A stretch of 44,859 nucleotides of DNA from Secundilactobacillus silagei JCM 19001 (GCF_002217945.1 NZ_BCMG01000016.1:1-44859), one strand, 5' to 3'; numbered from the stretch's first letter, positions 36,098 through 44,390 are shown. Program-made: numbers and translations. The notes: generated by a model from the sequence alone, not told the origin.

Positions 36098-36571
36098 ATG
36101 AATAATATTTATTTAGCAGCCCCATTCTTTAGCGATGGTCAAAATGAACGTGTGAACGAAGTTGTGAGTTTATTGCGGGCTAATAAAACGGTCGCTGAAA
36201 ATGGTATTTTTATTCCTTCTGAACACCAGCAAGAAGATCTCGAATTCGGTACCTTTAAGTGGCAAGTTGCAACGTTTAATAGCGACGTGCGCCAGATTCG
36301 CAGAGCGAACGCGGTAGTTGCCATTTTGGATTACCAATACGAAGAAACCAAGGAAAATGAACCAGATTCCGGCACCATTTTTGAAATTGGTGCGGCGTGG
36401 CAGGCGGGTATTCCAGTCATTCTGGTTCAATATGACGAAAGCAAAAAGTTGAACTTGATGCTGGCACAGTCGTACACTGCTTTTTACAATGGCAAGGAGG
36501 CCATTCAAGCATTGAAGACCTATGACTTTAATGACCTGGCACAGCACTATACAGATAAAGAAGTTTTCTAA
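36098..36571 (+). CDS. ntd: Nucleoside 2-deoxyribosyltransferase
   Basis: The protein has 157 residues, the length of the lactobacillar NDT/PTD enzymes that exchange the base of 2'-deoxynucleosides. The N-terminus IYLAAPFFSDGQNERVNEV is typical. The catalytic Glu lies in DSGTIFEIGAAWQAGIPVILV, and an Asp in AVVAILDYQ is near the ribose site. The start at 36098 (MNNIYLAAP) follows AAAGGAG; a longer frame begins four codons upstream. It works in nucleoside salvage and is followed by a terminator. Confidence 0.93.
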   Translation: MNNIYLAAPFFSDGQNERVNEVVSLLRANKTVAENGIFIPSEHQQEDLEFGTFKWQVATFNSDVRQIRRANAVVAILDYQYEETKENEPDSGTIFEIGAAWQAGIPVILVQYDESKKLNLMLAQSYTAFYNGKEAIQALKTYDFNDLAQHYTDKEVF

Positions 36572-36592
36572 AACAGCGATTCTAGTAGCGAT

Positions 36593-36632
36593 AACGTGTT
36601 TTTCAGTTTTAACTGAGGAACACGTTATTTTT
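36593..36632 (+). terminator. Deoxyribosyltransferase gene terminator
   Basis: AACGTGTT pairs with AACACGTT, an inner CAGT/ACTG pair extends the stem, and ATTTTTG follows. Confidence 0.8.
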
Positions 36633-36785
36633 GATTTCAATTCTGTTAAACCGCTTCCAACTTGTAATAATACAATAACTGAAATGTAGCTTAATAGTAA
36701 CGCCTTTAAGTAAAATTTTTGTTATTATATTAACAGTGGTACCATATATAGGTGCTTTTTGTTTCGGGAGAGGATGAAGTAATAT

Positions 36786-38618
36786 ATGCGAAAACCTAGA
36801 AAAATGATACTAGGATTTTTAGTTTTAGGCCTTATTTTAGGCGTGGGCGTTACGCAGACCGGCATGAATTATAGCAAAAACAGTTCAACCGTTGTCGCTC
36901 ATGCGGATGATAACATCAATGCTACAGATCAGGGAATGATCGGTGACGGCAAAACCGATAACGCTCCCATGCTGCAGAAAATTCTTGATGATACTAAGAA
37001 TGAAGATAACGTCACGATTCACGTGCCAAAGGGTAACTACTTATTTACCAATGCTGAATTAAATGCTATTGTGCTGCATTCACATATCACCTTTGATTTT
37101 GATAAAGATGCGGTTTTCCAGATTGCCCATGGCGACCGGATGGCCTTTGTTTATCCGAGTCCTAATGCCGGCTATGATGGCGGTATTAGCTATGTTAACT
37201 GGAACAACGCCACGTTCCGCGGTGACTATACCCAAGATGATGGTCAAAGTGTCTTCGTACAATCGATCAACCATGCGCAACACGTTAACTTCAATGGCTG
37301 CACGTTTGATAATGCTGAGTCACCAACTGGCCACTACATTGATATCGATGGTAGTCACGATGTTAATATTGAAAATTCAACCTTTACTGGTTTTAATGCC
37401 AATACTGACTTCGATTACAAGGAAGCCATTCAAGTTGACTATTCAAATACGAAGGCCATGTCTTACCACCAACCAGGTGATGCCTATGACAACTTGCCAT
37501 CGTACGATATTAACGTCAATAAAAACAATTTTGTACCGCTGTCAAACGCTTCAGGGACAGTGAAATCATTTGCACCAAACCCAATTGGCCAACACGTTGT
37601 GTACGCTAAGGGTGTCGGTGGTATTATCCACGATATTCACTTTACGAACAACTACGTGCAAGATGCCAAGCCACAATTAAGTGACGATGGTGCTAACATT
37701 CACTTCGTTTGTGTTTCAAATCTGTATATTAGTAATAACACGTTTGAAAATAAGGGTGCTTTAGGTTCAGGTAACTATATCCGAATCTTTAACACGTCAC
37801 CAACTGTTAAGATGTCTAATATCCAAATTACCGATAACAACTTTGTGAACTTGGATCCAAATAACCGTTACGTCTACTTTGATAACACCAAGGGTGCGGG
37901 CATTAGCGGCGTTAAGGTTACTGGCAACAAGATCACGAGTTCTAAGAGCAACATTCCGTTCGTGCTGAGTGCTGGGATGAATACCGGTGATATGACGGTT
38001 AGCTCCAACACCAACAATAAGAACGTCACGGTTAAGCCAACTGATGTGAAGAACACGACCAAATTAAAGAAGCTGACGGGTAAGTATAAGAGTAATAAAG
38101 CCACCAATAAGAATGAGACCTATGTTTCTGGTCTTAACTCACAATACGCGAAGCTAAACGCAAAGGCTGCCAAGAATTACAGCCTTTACAACCACGTCCG
38201 CGGCCACGCTAACTGGTACATCTATAACCAAAAAGATGGCTGGGCTAATGCTAAGAAGTCGGGTATTGTCTACGTTGATATGCGCGCAACGGCCGACACT
38301 GGTAAGTGGTACCGGATTCGCTTCAGTTCTAACCCGAATGCTCGGAAGTACTGGGTACGTTCTGGTGCATTACAGTTCGATAAGATCACGTATGAAGACT
38401 ACGAACGGACAATGAATCCAATCAAGAATTATCCAATGTACTCCGCTGTATTTAATGATTCGCAGTTAGCTAAAGCTGCCGGAACCACTGCTGATCTGGG
38501 TTCCAAATCAGTTGATATCACTAAACGGGCACGTAGAGTTTCCGTATGGAATGGTAAGACAACCACTTATTACTTGATTAATAACAAGTATTGGACTAGA
38601 GCCAGTGCGTTCTATTAA
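36786..38618 (+). CDS. Secreted parallel beta-helix protein with C-terminal wall-binding modules
   Basis: The protein has 610 residues. A signal peptide covers residues 1 to about 40, with cleavage near VVAHADD. Residues about 45-410 form a right-handed parallel beta-helix: the start INATDQGMIGDGKTDNAPMLQKIL is of the pectate-lyase-superfamily type, and rungs with N-x-x-F and N-ladder patterns follow (HVNFNGCTFDNAE, VNIENSTFTGF, LYISNNTFENK, IQITDNNFVN). Two related modules of about 75 residues (from about 455 and 540; YSLYNHVRG, YPMYSAVFND) resemble SH3-like or SLAP-type wall-binding domains. It probably acts on or binds polysaccharide outside the cell; no catalytic residues could be assigned. 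AGAGGA precedes the ATG. Confidence 0.82.
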   Translation: MRKPRKMILGFLVLGLILGVGVTQTGMNYSKNSSTVVAHADDNINATDQGMIGDGKTDNAPMLQKILDDTKNEDNVTIHVPKGNYLFTNAELNAIVLHSHITFDFDKDAVFQIAHGDRMAFVYPSPNAGYDGGISYVNWNNATFRGDYTQDDGQSVFVQSINHAQHVNFNGCTFDNAESPTGHYIDIDGSHDVNIENSTFTGFNANTDFDYKEAIQVDYSNTKAMSYHQPGDAYDNLPSYDINVNKNNFVPLSNASGTVKSFAPNPIGQHVVYAKGVGGIIHDIHFTNNYVQDAKPQLSDDGANIHFVCVSNLYISNNTFENKGALGSGNYIRIFNTSPTVKMSNIQITDNNFVNLDPNNRYVYFDNTKGAGISGVKVTGNKITSSKSNIPFVLSAGMNTGDMTVSSNTNNKNVTVKPTDVKNTTKLKKLTGKYKSNKATNKNETYVSGLNSQYAKLNAKAAKNYSLYNHVRGHANWYIYNQKDGWANAKKSGIVYVDMRATADTGKWYRIRFSSNPNARKYWVRSGALQFDKITYEDYERTMNPIKNYPMYSAVFNDSQLAKAAGTTADLGSKSVDITKRARRVSVWNGKTTTYYLINNKYWTRASAFY

Positions 38619-38629
38619 AATGAGGCAAC

Positions 38630-38729
38630 AAAAAAGCCGACCGCAAAAGCGATCAGCTGGAATAATTGCTCTATGTGCATTCACCAAGAGTGAATAGATA
38701 AAAGTGGTGATATGTACGCTTGATTTCTA
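38630..38729 (-). ncRNA. Candidate small RNA, about 100 nt
   Basis: On the minus strand a well-formed promoter (38736-38765) is followed by a short transcript. It contains a hairpin ATTCAC-TCTTG-GTGAAT and ends in an intrinsic terminator, where AGCTGATCGC pairs with GCGGTCGGCT, has a TTTT loop and is followed by six T (38630-38658). No ORF with a ribosome-binding site is present. The RNA is antisense to the 3' untranslated region of the beta-helix gene, whose coding part ends at 38618. The size and layout resemble antitoxin RNAs of Fst-type systems, but no toxin ORF was found. Confidence 0.55.
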
Positions 38730-38735
38730 TCTCTC

Positions 38736-38765
38736 ATAATAACATGGCGGATGACCTAAGTTCAA
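38736..38765 (-). promoter_or_regulatory. Promoter of the small-RNA candidate
   Basis: TTGAAC (38765-38760) and TATTAT (38741-38736) are separated by 18 bases on the minus strand. Confidence 0.6.
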
Positions 38766-38793
38766 TAGAATTTTAGTCAGGCAAATGAAAAGA

Positions 38794-38835
38794 ACCTGGC
38801 ACGACTATTTGAAATAGTTGTGTCAGGTCCTTTTT
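38794..38835. terminator. Bidirectional terminator between beta-helix and metalloprotease genes
   Basis: ACCTG-CAC-ACTATTT pairs with AAATAGT-GTG-CAGGT, with two mismatches. The plus tail is CCTTTTTAG and the minus tail TCTTTTC. It ends both convergent units. Confidence 0.8.
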
Positions 38836-38837
38836 AG

Positions 38838-39716
38838 TTAGTAGTGGGCATCATGGACACGCAATGCTAATTTGGCGCGGTTCACGTCCGTTTTGTCTAA
38901 GGTATTAAAGCCGTTTTTACTACTCTTTACTTTACTGTAGTTATAGATATTGGGTGTGGAACTGTTAGCTGCCATGGCGTCTTTGGCGTTAGCCGAGTGC
39001 TTGAGCCCCAGTGAATGGCCCATTTCGTGAGCAATAATGTTAGCGTACTTAAAGGTTCTTGCCTTCACATCGACCTTCTGGCCGACAATGTTGCGCTTTT
39101 GAGAAGCAATCTGTTTTTGTGCAGAATTGATCTGTGTTGCCCGGTAAGCATTGTATTGATGGGCAAAGTTAGCGCGGTGAGCGATAGCGTGACCGTAAGC
39201 GGTGATCCGCTGGTTAGCGGTATTGACCGCCGTTGTCGTACTTTGATTGATCATTTTATTACGGATCGAACCGAGCTGCTGGCTATAATCGGCCTGTTCC
39301 AGGACGATCTGGTGCTGTGCCGGCCTCCACCAGGCATCAGCGCTGGTGTTTTGAGCGGTCATGCTAATCGTCATGTTGTGATTGTATTTAGTGCCGGTGA
39401 CGAAAACTTTACGACCGAGTTTCTGGTTCCAATATGAAATGGCTAGATTGGCACTTTTCTTGACCTGAGCGTCGTTACTGGCAACGTAGACCCGAGTGGT
39501 TTCGTTGCGTGTTAAAGCCGTTTGTGAAGCGTAATTTAGCCCGTAGCGACTAGCTAAACTCCCAGCGTTTGTTCGGTAGTAAGACTTGCTTTGTTTCAGA
39601 ACAGCAGCGCTAGGCGTTAAGGTAGCAGCCTGTCCCGTAGTTGCCAGCGTTGTCAGTGGTAAAACAACGGCTGTGACTAAAGCGGTGACCACAGTAAAAA
39701 GACTTCCTTTTTTCAA
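38838..39716 (-). CDS. Secreted matrixin-type zinc metalloprotease (M10-like)
   Basis: The protein has 292 residues. The zinc site is AHEMGHSLGLKHS, the extended HExxHxxGxxH signature of metzincins, and a possible Met-turn follows at DAMAANSS. The signal peptide (residues 1-32, LFTVVTALVTAVVLPLTT, cleavage near GQAA) sends it outside. The start is taken as TTG at 39716, eight bases after GAGGGGG; the frame runs on to 39788 without a ribosome-binding site. The middle part with several His and Gln residues is unassigned. The target is unknown; similar small matrixins occur in many lactobacilli. Confidence 0.87.
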   Translation of the reverse strand: MKKGSLFTVVTALVTAVVLPLTTLATTGQAATLTPSAAVLKQSKSYYRTNAGSLASRYGLNYASQTALTRNETTRVYVASNDAQVKKSANLAISYWNQKLGRKVFVTGTKYNHNMTISMTAQNTSADAWWRPAQHQIVLEQADYSQQLGSIRNKMINQSTTTAVNTANQRITAYGHAIAHRANFAHQYNAYRATQINSAQKQIASQKRNIVGQKVDVKARTFKYANIIAHEMGHSLGLKHSANAKDAMAANSSTPNIYNYSKVKSSKNGFNTLDKTDVNRAKLALRVHDAHY

Positions 39717-39888
39717 AAAAGATTCCCCCTCGAAAACCCTATTAGTTGTATCAAATTGTATTGTATAAGATAAGTTTTGCCTGTTCAATGAATATGCATT
39801 TTTTTCGAAAGGTGTATGACCTTTCTATGAACTTACCTTAATTGGCCATAATCTCCTGTAAAATAAAGGTAAACGGAGGTGTTGACCT

Positions 39889-41082
39889 ATGACAAAAATA
39901 CTGCTGATCAACGCAGGAAGCTCCTCTTTAAAGTGGCAGTTGGTGAACATGCCAGCTGAGCACGTCATCGCTTCAGGTCAAGTTGAACGGCTTAATCTGC
40001 CTGGTACGATCGTTAAAGTTGAAGTGGGCGGCAAAAAGAGTAAAGAAGTTGTTGAGACCTTAGATGAAATGACGGCGATCGATCGGGTACTGAAACGCTT
40101 GATCACGGTTGGCGGCGTGCAGTCGTTGGACGAAGTTGAAGCCGTGGGTCACCGGGTAGTGGCTGGCGGAACGGTCTTTAAGGGCCCCGTTAAGTTAACG
40201 CCCAGCCGGATCGACCAATTAAAAAAACTAAGTGAACTGGCACCGCTGCATAATCCGCTAGAGGTGAAGTGCATTGAACTGTTAGCGCAAAAACTGTCAG
40301 GCGTGCCGCAGTACGCGGTCTTTGACAGCGCGTATTTTCACGGGTTACCAGAGAAAACGGCCATTTACGGGATACCCTATGAATGGACCAAAAAATATCA
40401 AATTCGGCGTTATGGCGAACACGGGATTTCCCACCAGTATTTAGCTAATCGGGCAGCGGAAATGTTAGCCAAACCGCTGAATGAACTAAACCTGATTACC
40501 ATGCATTTAGGCAGTGGCGCGTCGATTACCGCCGTGAAAAATGGCCAGCCCTATGATACTTCTATGGGGCTCACACCGGTGACGGGGGTCATGATGGGTA
40601 CTCGCAGCGGCGACGTTGACCCGACGTTAGTGCCGTATCTAATGAAACGTTTAGATCTGGAAACACCCGAAGTGGTCCTGCAAGAATTAAATGCTTCCTC
40701 CGGTTTACTAGGGGTTTCGGGCGTTTCTTCAGATATGCGTGATCTGCACGAAGCTGCTAAACATAATAAGCGCGCTAAGTTAGCGCTGGAAATGTTTGTG
40801 AACCAGGTCGTGAAACTGGTGGGGGCCTACTACACTGAAATTGGCGGCGCGGATGCGCTGGTATTTGCGGGTGGCATTGGCGAAAAGGATCCGGAAATTC
40901 GGCAGGCGATTATCGATGGGCTGAGCATTCTGGGTATCAAGATCGACACAACGTTAAATGAAGCGGGGGATACTGGCCCGTTACAGACGGAGGACAGTCG
41001 AGCTCAGATATTGCTGATTCCAACTAATGAAGAATTGGCCATGGCGCGGGGTGTGCAGCAGGTGATGGATAAAGATAAATGA
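39889..41082 (+). CDS. ackA: Acetate kinase
   Basis: The protein has 397 residues, full length. It converts acetyl phosphate and ADP to acetate and ATP. Family motifs are LLINAGSSSLKWQL, GHRVVAGG, FDSAYFHGLPE, RRYGEHGISHQYL, LITMHLGSGASI, DTSMGLTPVTGVMMGTRSGDVDP and FAGGIGEKDPEIR. AACGGAGG precedes the ATG. It is a single gene here, without pta beside it, and has a strong terminator. Confidence 0.98.
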   Translation: MTKILLINAGSSSLKWQLVNMPAEHVIASGQVERLNLPGTIVKVEVGGKKSKEVVETLDEMTAIDRVLKRLITVGGVQSLDEVEAVGHRVVAGGTVFKGPVKLTPSRIDQLKKLSELAPLHNPLEVKCIELLAQKLSGVPQYAVFDSAYFHGLPEKTAIYGIPYEWTKKYQIRRYGEHGISHQYLANRAAEMLAKPLNELNLITMHLGSGASITAVKNGQPYDTSMGLTPVTGVMMGTRSGDVDPTLVPYLMKRLDLETPEVVLQELNASSGLLGVSGVSSDMRDLHEAAKHNKRAKLALEMFVNQVVKLVGAYYTEIGGADALVFAGGIGEKDPEIRQAIIDGLSILGIKIDTTLNEAGDTGPLQTEDSRAQILLIPTNEELAMARGVQQVMDKDK

Positions 41083-41092
41083 GACCATGAAA

Positions 41093-41137
41093 AAACGGCT
41101 TACTATCAGTATTAGACTGGTAGCAAGCCGTTTTGTT
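41093..41137. terminator. Bidirectional terminator between ackA and the esterase gene
   Basis: AAACGGCTT-CTA-CAGT pairs with ACTG-TAG-AAGCCGTTT. TTTTGTT follows on the plus strand, and TTTTTTCATG on the minus strand. Confidence 0.85.
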
Positions 41138-41147
41138 ATGGTTTAGT

Positions 41148-41759
41148 TCATAATTTCTTGATCCAAGTCTGAGCAGCCATTAATTCCGTTTGGGTAAGCC
41201 GGTGTGACTGGTGATTTTTGAAGCTTTCAATCGTGGCGTGCGCATCGGTTAATTGCTGCATGAGCTGATCAAAGTTAGCTTCGGGGACGATGGAGTCAAC
41301 GTCACCGTAAGTGGCAAATGCGCGGAAATCCGTGAGATCAACGGACTGTACCGGTGGGGTGATCATCATCGGATGTAACAGGACCGCCGTTTTAAATGGG
41401 GTGGACCTATTTAGCCAAGCATAAGCGGCGATATTAGCGCCATTGGAAAAGCCCAAGACGATTAATTGATCGGCGTCTAAGCGGTAACGCTTTGTTTCCT
41501 GTTGGATGGCCGTTAACAGCCAGTCAGTTTCCTGATTTAAATTATCGAGGTCAAAGGTCCCATCTTCGCGGCGAATGAAGTAACGGTTGCTGCCGTTTTG
41601 CTTGACGCGCCCGCGAATGCCTAATTTGGGGTGTTCGGGGAACAGAAAAGTCGCAATTGGCAGCAGATCACTTTCATCGCCACCGGTACCATGCAGCATA
41701 AGGACTGGTACTAGATTCGGTTTACCCGGGTAAAAGGCAGCGTGAATTTCTTCAGTCAT
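41148..41759 (-). CDS. Carboxylesterase/phospholipase-type hydrolase (MhqD-like)
   Basis: The protein has 203 residues with an alpha/beta-hydrolase fold. The nucleophile Ser is in GFSNGAN, the Asp in YGDVDSIVP and the His in NHQSHRLT; the oxyanion region is LMLHGTGGDESDLL. It belongs to the esterase group that includes B. subtilis MhqD, which is made together with ring-cleaving dioxygenases under quinone stress. Its ATG lies inside the last eight bases of the dioxygenase gene, so the two are coupled. Substrate not known. Confidence 0.88.
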   Translation of the reverse strand: MTEEIHAAFYPGKPNLVPVLMLHGTGGDESDLLPIATFLFPEHPKLGIRGRVKQNGSNRYFIRREDGTFDLDNLNQETDWLLTAIQQETKRYRLDADQLIVLGFSNGANIAAYAWLNRSTPFKTAVLLHPMMITPPVQSVDLTDFRAFATYGDVDSIVPEANFDQLMQQLTDAHATIESFKNHQSHRLTQTELMAAQTWIKKL

Positions 41760-42726
41760 GATTTATCACCTCCCCAGAATTAAACGGTACGAGATTAGCT
41801 TCAATCGCTGACCGCTGGGCTTCTAAGAACGGCGGTAATTCTAAATGGATACCGGCTTGCTCATAGGTTTCATCGACTAGAAAGCCGGGCCCATCGGTAG
41901 CAATTTCGAATAGTACGCCCGGTGCTGTGCGGAAGTATTCCGATTGAAAGTAGAAACGTTCCACGAAGCCGGAGTCGTGGAGATCGGTCTGCTGGATGCG
42001 TTCGATCCAATAGTTTAAGCTATCAGTATCAGGCGTCCGAAAAGCCATGTGATGCACCGTACCAAAGCCTTGGATACCATCTGGTAAAATTAAACTGCTC
42101 TCAACGATGACTTGCGCACCATGGCCGCCATTGTGAAGCTCATACAGTGTTTGTGCGCCCTGGGTTGCCAGTTGGCTAAAGCCCATTAGATTGGTTAAAA
42201 TATCACCCAATCGGTTCGGCTGCGAGACGGTGATCATGGTCGGGCCCAGGCCGCTAATGGCCATTTCACTAGGCACCGGACTATGGCGATAAGGCGTGCC
42301 ACCGGGAAGACCAGCGTTATGTTCGTCCGAAACTAACTGGTAGCGCTGCTGGTCAAAGTCGTAAAATGGCAGTATTTTAGCGCCAAACTGTTCTTGAATA
42401 GCATCAGTTTTAACACCATATTGCGCGAACCGCTGGGCCCAATAAGCTAACGCGGCATCGCTGGGTACCCGAAAACCGATACGGGAAATACTGTTTTTGC
42501 CGTAATGACCACGGCCGATTCCTGGAAAATCAAAGAAGGTCAGGTCAGTGCCCGCGGTTCCCATATCGTCAGTGAAATAAAGGTGATAGGTAGCAACATC
42601 ATCTTGATTAACGGTTTTTTTGATCAGATGCAGGCCCAGTACTTCCGTCATGAAGTGAAATATCTTGGGCGCACTCGAGGTGATTGCGGTGATATGGTGC
42701 AAGCCGATTAAGTCAGTATTTTCCAT
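41752..42726 (-). CDS. VOC-family ring-cleaving dioxygenase (MhqO-like)
   Basis: The protein has 324 residues with two glyoxalase/extradiol-dioxygenase modules. It begins IGLHHITAITSSAPKIFHFM, with a metal-ligand His, and TVHHMAFRTPD and LFEIATDGPGF supply the second His and the Glu. The family includes MhqO, MhqA and MhqE of B. subtilis, which handle hydroquinones or catechols. The start at 42726 (MENTDLIGLHH) follows GGAGGAGG; the frame upstream to 42855 is not typical. A MarR-type MhqR regulator gene is not adjacent. Confidence 0.88.
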   Translation of the reverse strand: MENTDLIGLHHITAITSSAPKIFHFMTEVLGLHLIKKTVNQDDVATYHLYFTDDMGTAGTDLTFFDFPGIGRGHYGKNSISRIGFRVPSDAALAYWAQRFAQYGVKTDAIQEQFGAKILPFYDFDQQRYQLVSDEHNAGLPGGTPYRHSPVPSEMAISGLGPTMITVSQPNRLGDILTNLMGFSQLATQGAQTLYELHNGGHGAQVIVESSLILPDGIQGFGTVHHMAFRTPDTDSLNYWIERIQQTDLHDSGFVERFYFQSEYFRTAPGVLFEIATDGPGFLVDETYEQAGIHLELPPFLEAQRSAIEANLVPFNSGEVINHD

Positions 42727-42765
42727 AATGATTCCTCCTCCAATGCAAGGCTTAATTTTGACCGT

Positions 42766-42794
42766 ATTATGACAGATTATGGGGTTGGGGACAA
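42766..42794 (-). promoter_or_regulatory. Promoter of the dioxygenase/esterase pair
   Basis: On the minus strand TTGTCC and CATAAT are 17 bases apart, 40 bases before the start codon. No MhqR-like palindrome was seen. Confidence 0.4.
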
Positions 42795-42824
42795 TGATGT
42801 TGGCTTGAGAGGTGTAATGTATTC

Positions 42825-42946
42825 TAATCGGGTTCAAGTGGGCAGAGAGCTGCATGGAAGCCGCCTAAGACATAAATCCAAGTTCGGAATTTTCGCCTTA
42901 GTCAGCTTCCACTACGCTCTCTAAGCACCCACTTTCACACCTTGCT
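42825..42946. repeat. Hairpin repeat copy 1 (arm type A)
   Basis: This is a 122-bp imperfect palindrome. The outer arms GTGGGC/CACCCAC, the middle arms AGAGAGC/GCTCTCT and the inner arms around GGAAGC-CTAAG/CTTAG-GCTTCC pair, and the tip is AAATCC-AAGTTC-GGAATTT. The 3' side has an unpaired AAGC next to the middle arm. Confidence 0.85.
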
Positions 42947-43068
42947 TAATCGGGCTCCAGCAGGCAGAGAGCTGCATGGAAGGTGACGATGGCATAAATC
43001 CAAGTTCGGGATTTTTGCCTTAGTCGGCTTCCACTACGCTCTCTAAGCACCCACTTTCACACCTTGCT
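42947..43068. repeat. Hairpin repeat copy 2 (chimeric arms B/A)
   Basis: It has the same length and constant parts as copy 1. The left arms (GCAGGC; GGTGACGATGGCA) match the left half of copy 3, while the right arms (TGCCTTAGTCGGC; CACCCAC) match the right half of copy 1. The inner and outer arms of this copy therefore do not pair well with each other. Confidence 0.85.
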
Positions 43069-43190
43069 TAATCGGGCTCCAGCAGGCAAAGAGCTACATG
43101 GAAGGTGACGATGGCATAAATCCAAGTTCGGGATTTTTGCCATCGTCACCTTCCACTACGCTCTTTAAGCGCCTGCCTTCGCACCTTGTC
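43069..43190. repeat. Hairpin repeat copy 3 (arm type B)
   Basis: The inner stem is perfect over 18 bp (TGGAAGGTGACGATGGCA and its complement). The outer GCAGGC/GCCTGC pairs as well, and the tip is AAATCC-AAGTTC-GGGATTT. It lies about 110 bases before the muramidase gene. Confidence 0.85.
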
Positions 43191-43244
43191 TTACACCTTG
43201 TCACACAACAGTAAATGAACTGTAATTCTCATGTTTTCACTCTG

Positions 43245-43273
43245 TTTCATTTGTGCGTTACACTAGTTATAAT
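43245..43273 (+). promoter_or_regulatory. Muramidase gene promoter
   Basis: A perfect TATAAT at 43268-43273 stands 17 bases after TTTCAT, a weak -35. Confidence 0.6.
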
Positions 43274-43299
43274 TAATAAATTAGATTAAGGGGAATTGT

Positions 43300-44208
43300 A
43301 TGAAGACTAATTCGTTATTTAAGAAAATTTTTGCGGGTTCATTAGCCTTAGTTAGTGCTTTGACTATCGGGACAACCGCTTTTGCTGCCAAGACCAAAAT
43401 TGCCGACGTTTCACAATATCAGGGGAACATTAACTGGTCGAAAGCTTCTAAAGATCTGCGGATGACGATTATTCGGGTTAAACACGGGAACCCTGGCGAC
43501 CGTGATTACCGCGTCGATCCAAAGCGTAATGTGAATGCTAACGGCGCTCACAAGTACGGGGTTCCATTTGGTCAATACGACTTTACCGAATTTAACAGTT
43601 CTAAAGACGCTGTCAATGATGCGCGTCAGTTCTACGCTTTATCCAACAAGAATGCTAAGTTCTATGCGTTGGATAATGAAAAACGGGTCTCTGGTGCCAA
43701 GGGTTCGGAACAATCTTACGTAAACGCTTGGTATAGCACCATGCGCAAGCTAACTAATAAGCCATTGGTTTACTACTCATACCAAAGCTATGTCAGTCTG
43801 CATAAGATCAACGCTTCGAAGTTCAACGGTTCTTGGATCGCTAACTATTCTAAAAAGCCCAACGTACCAACTGATCTATGGCAATATTCCAGCACCGGTT
43901 CACTCTCTGGTATCAGCGGTCACGTTGATTTGAGTCGGACAGTCAATAATTCAAAAGTTACTAGCTGGTACACTAATACACCAAAGGACACCTACTTCAC
44001 CAGTGTTTCTAACGGTCAGAAGTTACGGGTAACGCGGAACGTTAATAAATACAAGACGGCTAATTTAACCGGTAAAACTGGTAGTTTGAAATACAACACC
44101 ATTGTGACTGCGAAATCAATTGCCCGTTCAACCGGCGGAACATACCGGATTCAACTGTCTGATGGCAGTTACATGACCGCTAATAAGAGTTATGTACAGG
44201 TTCAATAA
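43300..44208 (+). CDS. Secreted GH25 muramidase (lysozyme) with C-terminal SH3-like domain
   Basis: The protein has 302 residues. The signal peptide (residues 1-29) is cleaved near TAFAA. The GH25 domain (about 30-222) shows IADVSQYQGNINW with the first catalytic Asp, the Asp/Glu strand FYALDNEK, and the closing DLWQYSS. It should cut the glycan strand of peptidoglycan. The last 75 residues (from about YTNTPKDTYF) resemble the wall-binding modules of lactobacilli. It is flanked on both sides by hairpin repeats, has its own promoter and terminator, and may be an autolysin. AAGGGGA precedes the ATG. Confidence 0.93.
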   Translation: MKTNSLFKKIFAGSLALVSALTIGTTAFAAKTKIADVSQYQGNINWSKASKDLRMTIIRVKHGNPGDRDYRVDPKRNVNANGAHKYGVPFGQYDFTEFNSSKDAVNDARQFYALSNKNAKFYALDNEKRVSGAKGSEQSYVNAWYSTMRKLTNKPLVYYSYQSYVSLHKINASKFNGSWIANYSKKPNVPTDLWQYSSTGSLSGISGHVDLSRTVNNSKVTSWYTNTPKDTYFTSVSNGQKLRVTRNVNKYKTANLTGKTGSLKYNTIVTAKSIARSTGGTYRIQLSDGSYMTANKSYVQVQ

Positions 44209-44221
44209 TAGTTTGAAATTA

Positions 44222-44255
44222 GGGGTCATCGTCTGATTGGGCGGTGGCTCTTTTT
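44222..44255 (+). terminator. Muramidase gene terminator
   Basis: GGTCATCG pairs with CGGTGGCT, including some G-T pairs, and CTTTTT follows. Confidence 0.65.
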
Positions 44256-44268
44256 AGGTTACATAGCC

Positions 44269-44390
44269 GAATCAGGCTCCAGCAGGCAGAGAGCTGCATG
44301 GAAGCCAACTAAGGCATAAATCCAAGCCCAGGATTTTTGCCTTAGTCAGCTTCCACTACGCTCTCTAAGCGTCTGTCTTCGCACCTTTGC
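44269..44390. repeat. Hairpin repeat copy 4 (arm type A-like)
   Basis: It has the same layout as copies 1-3: CAGGC/GTCTG outer arms with one G-T pair, AGAGAGC/GCTCTCT, GGAAGC-ACTAAGGCA/TGCCTTAGT-GCTTCC inner arms, and the tip AAATCC-AAGCCC-AGGATTT. Confidence 0.8.

Noticed and set aside
38630-38765. Complete Fst-type toxin-antitoxin module
   Set aside because: Only the antitoxin-like RNA is seen; the plus strand has just a three-codon frame (ATG TAC GCT TGA) and no hydrophobic peptide ORF.
42825-43190. Tandem repeats considered as a CRISPR array
   Set aside because: The repeats are 122-bp palindromes without short constant repeats and unique spacers, and no cas genes are present.
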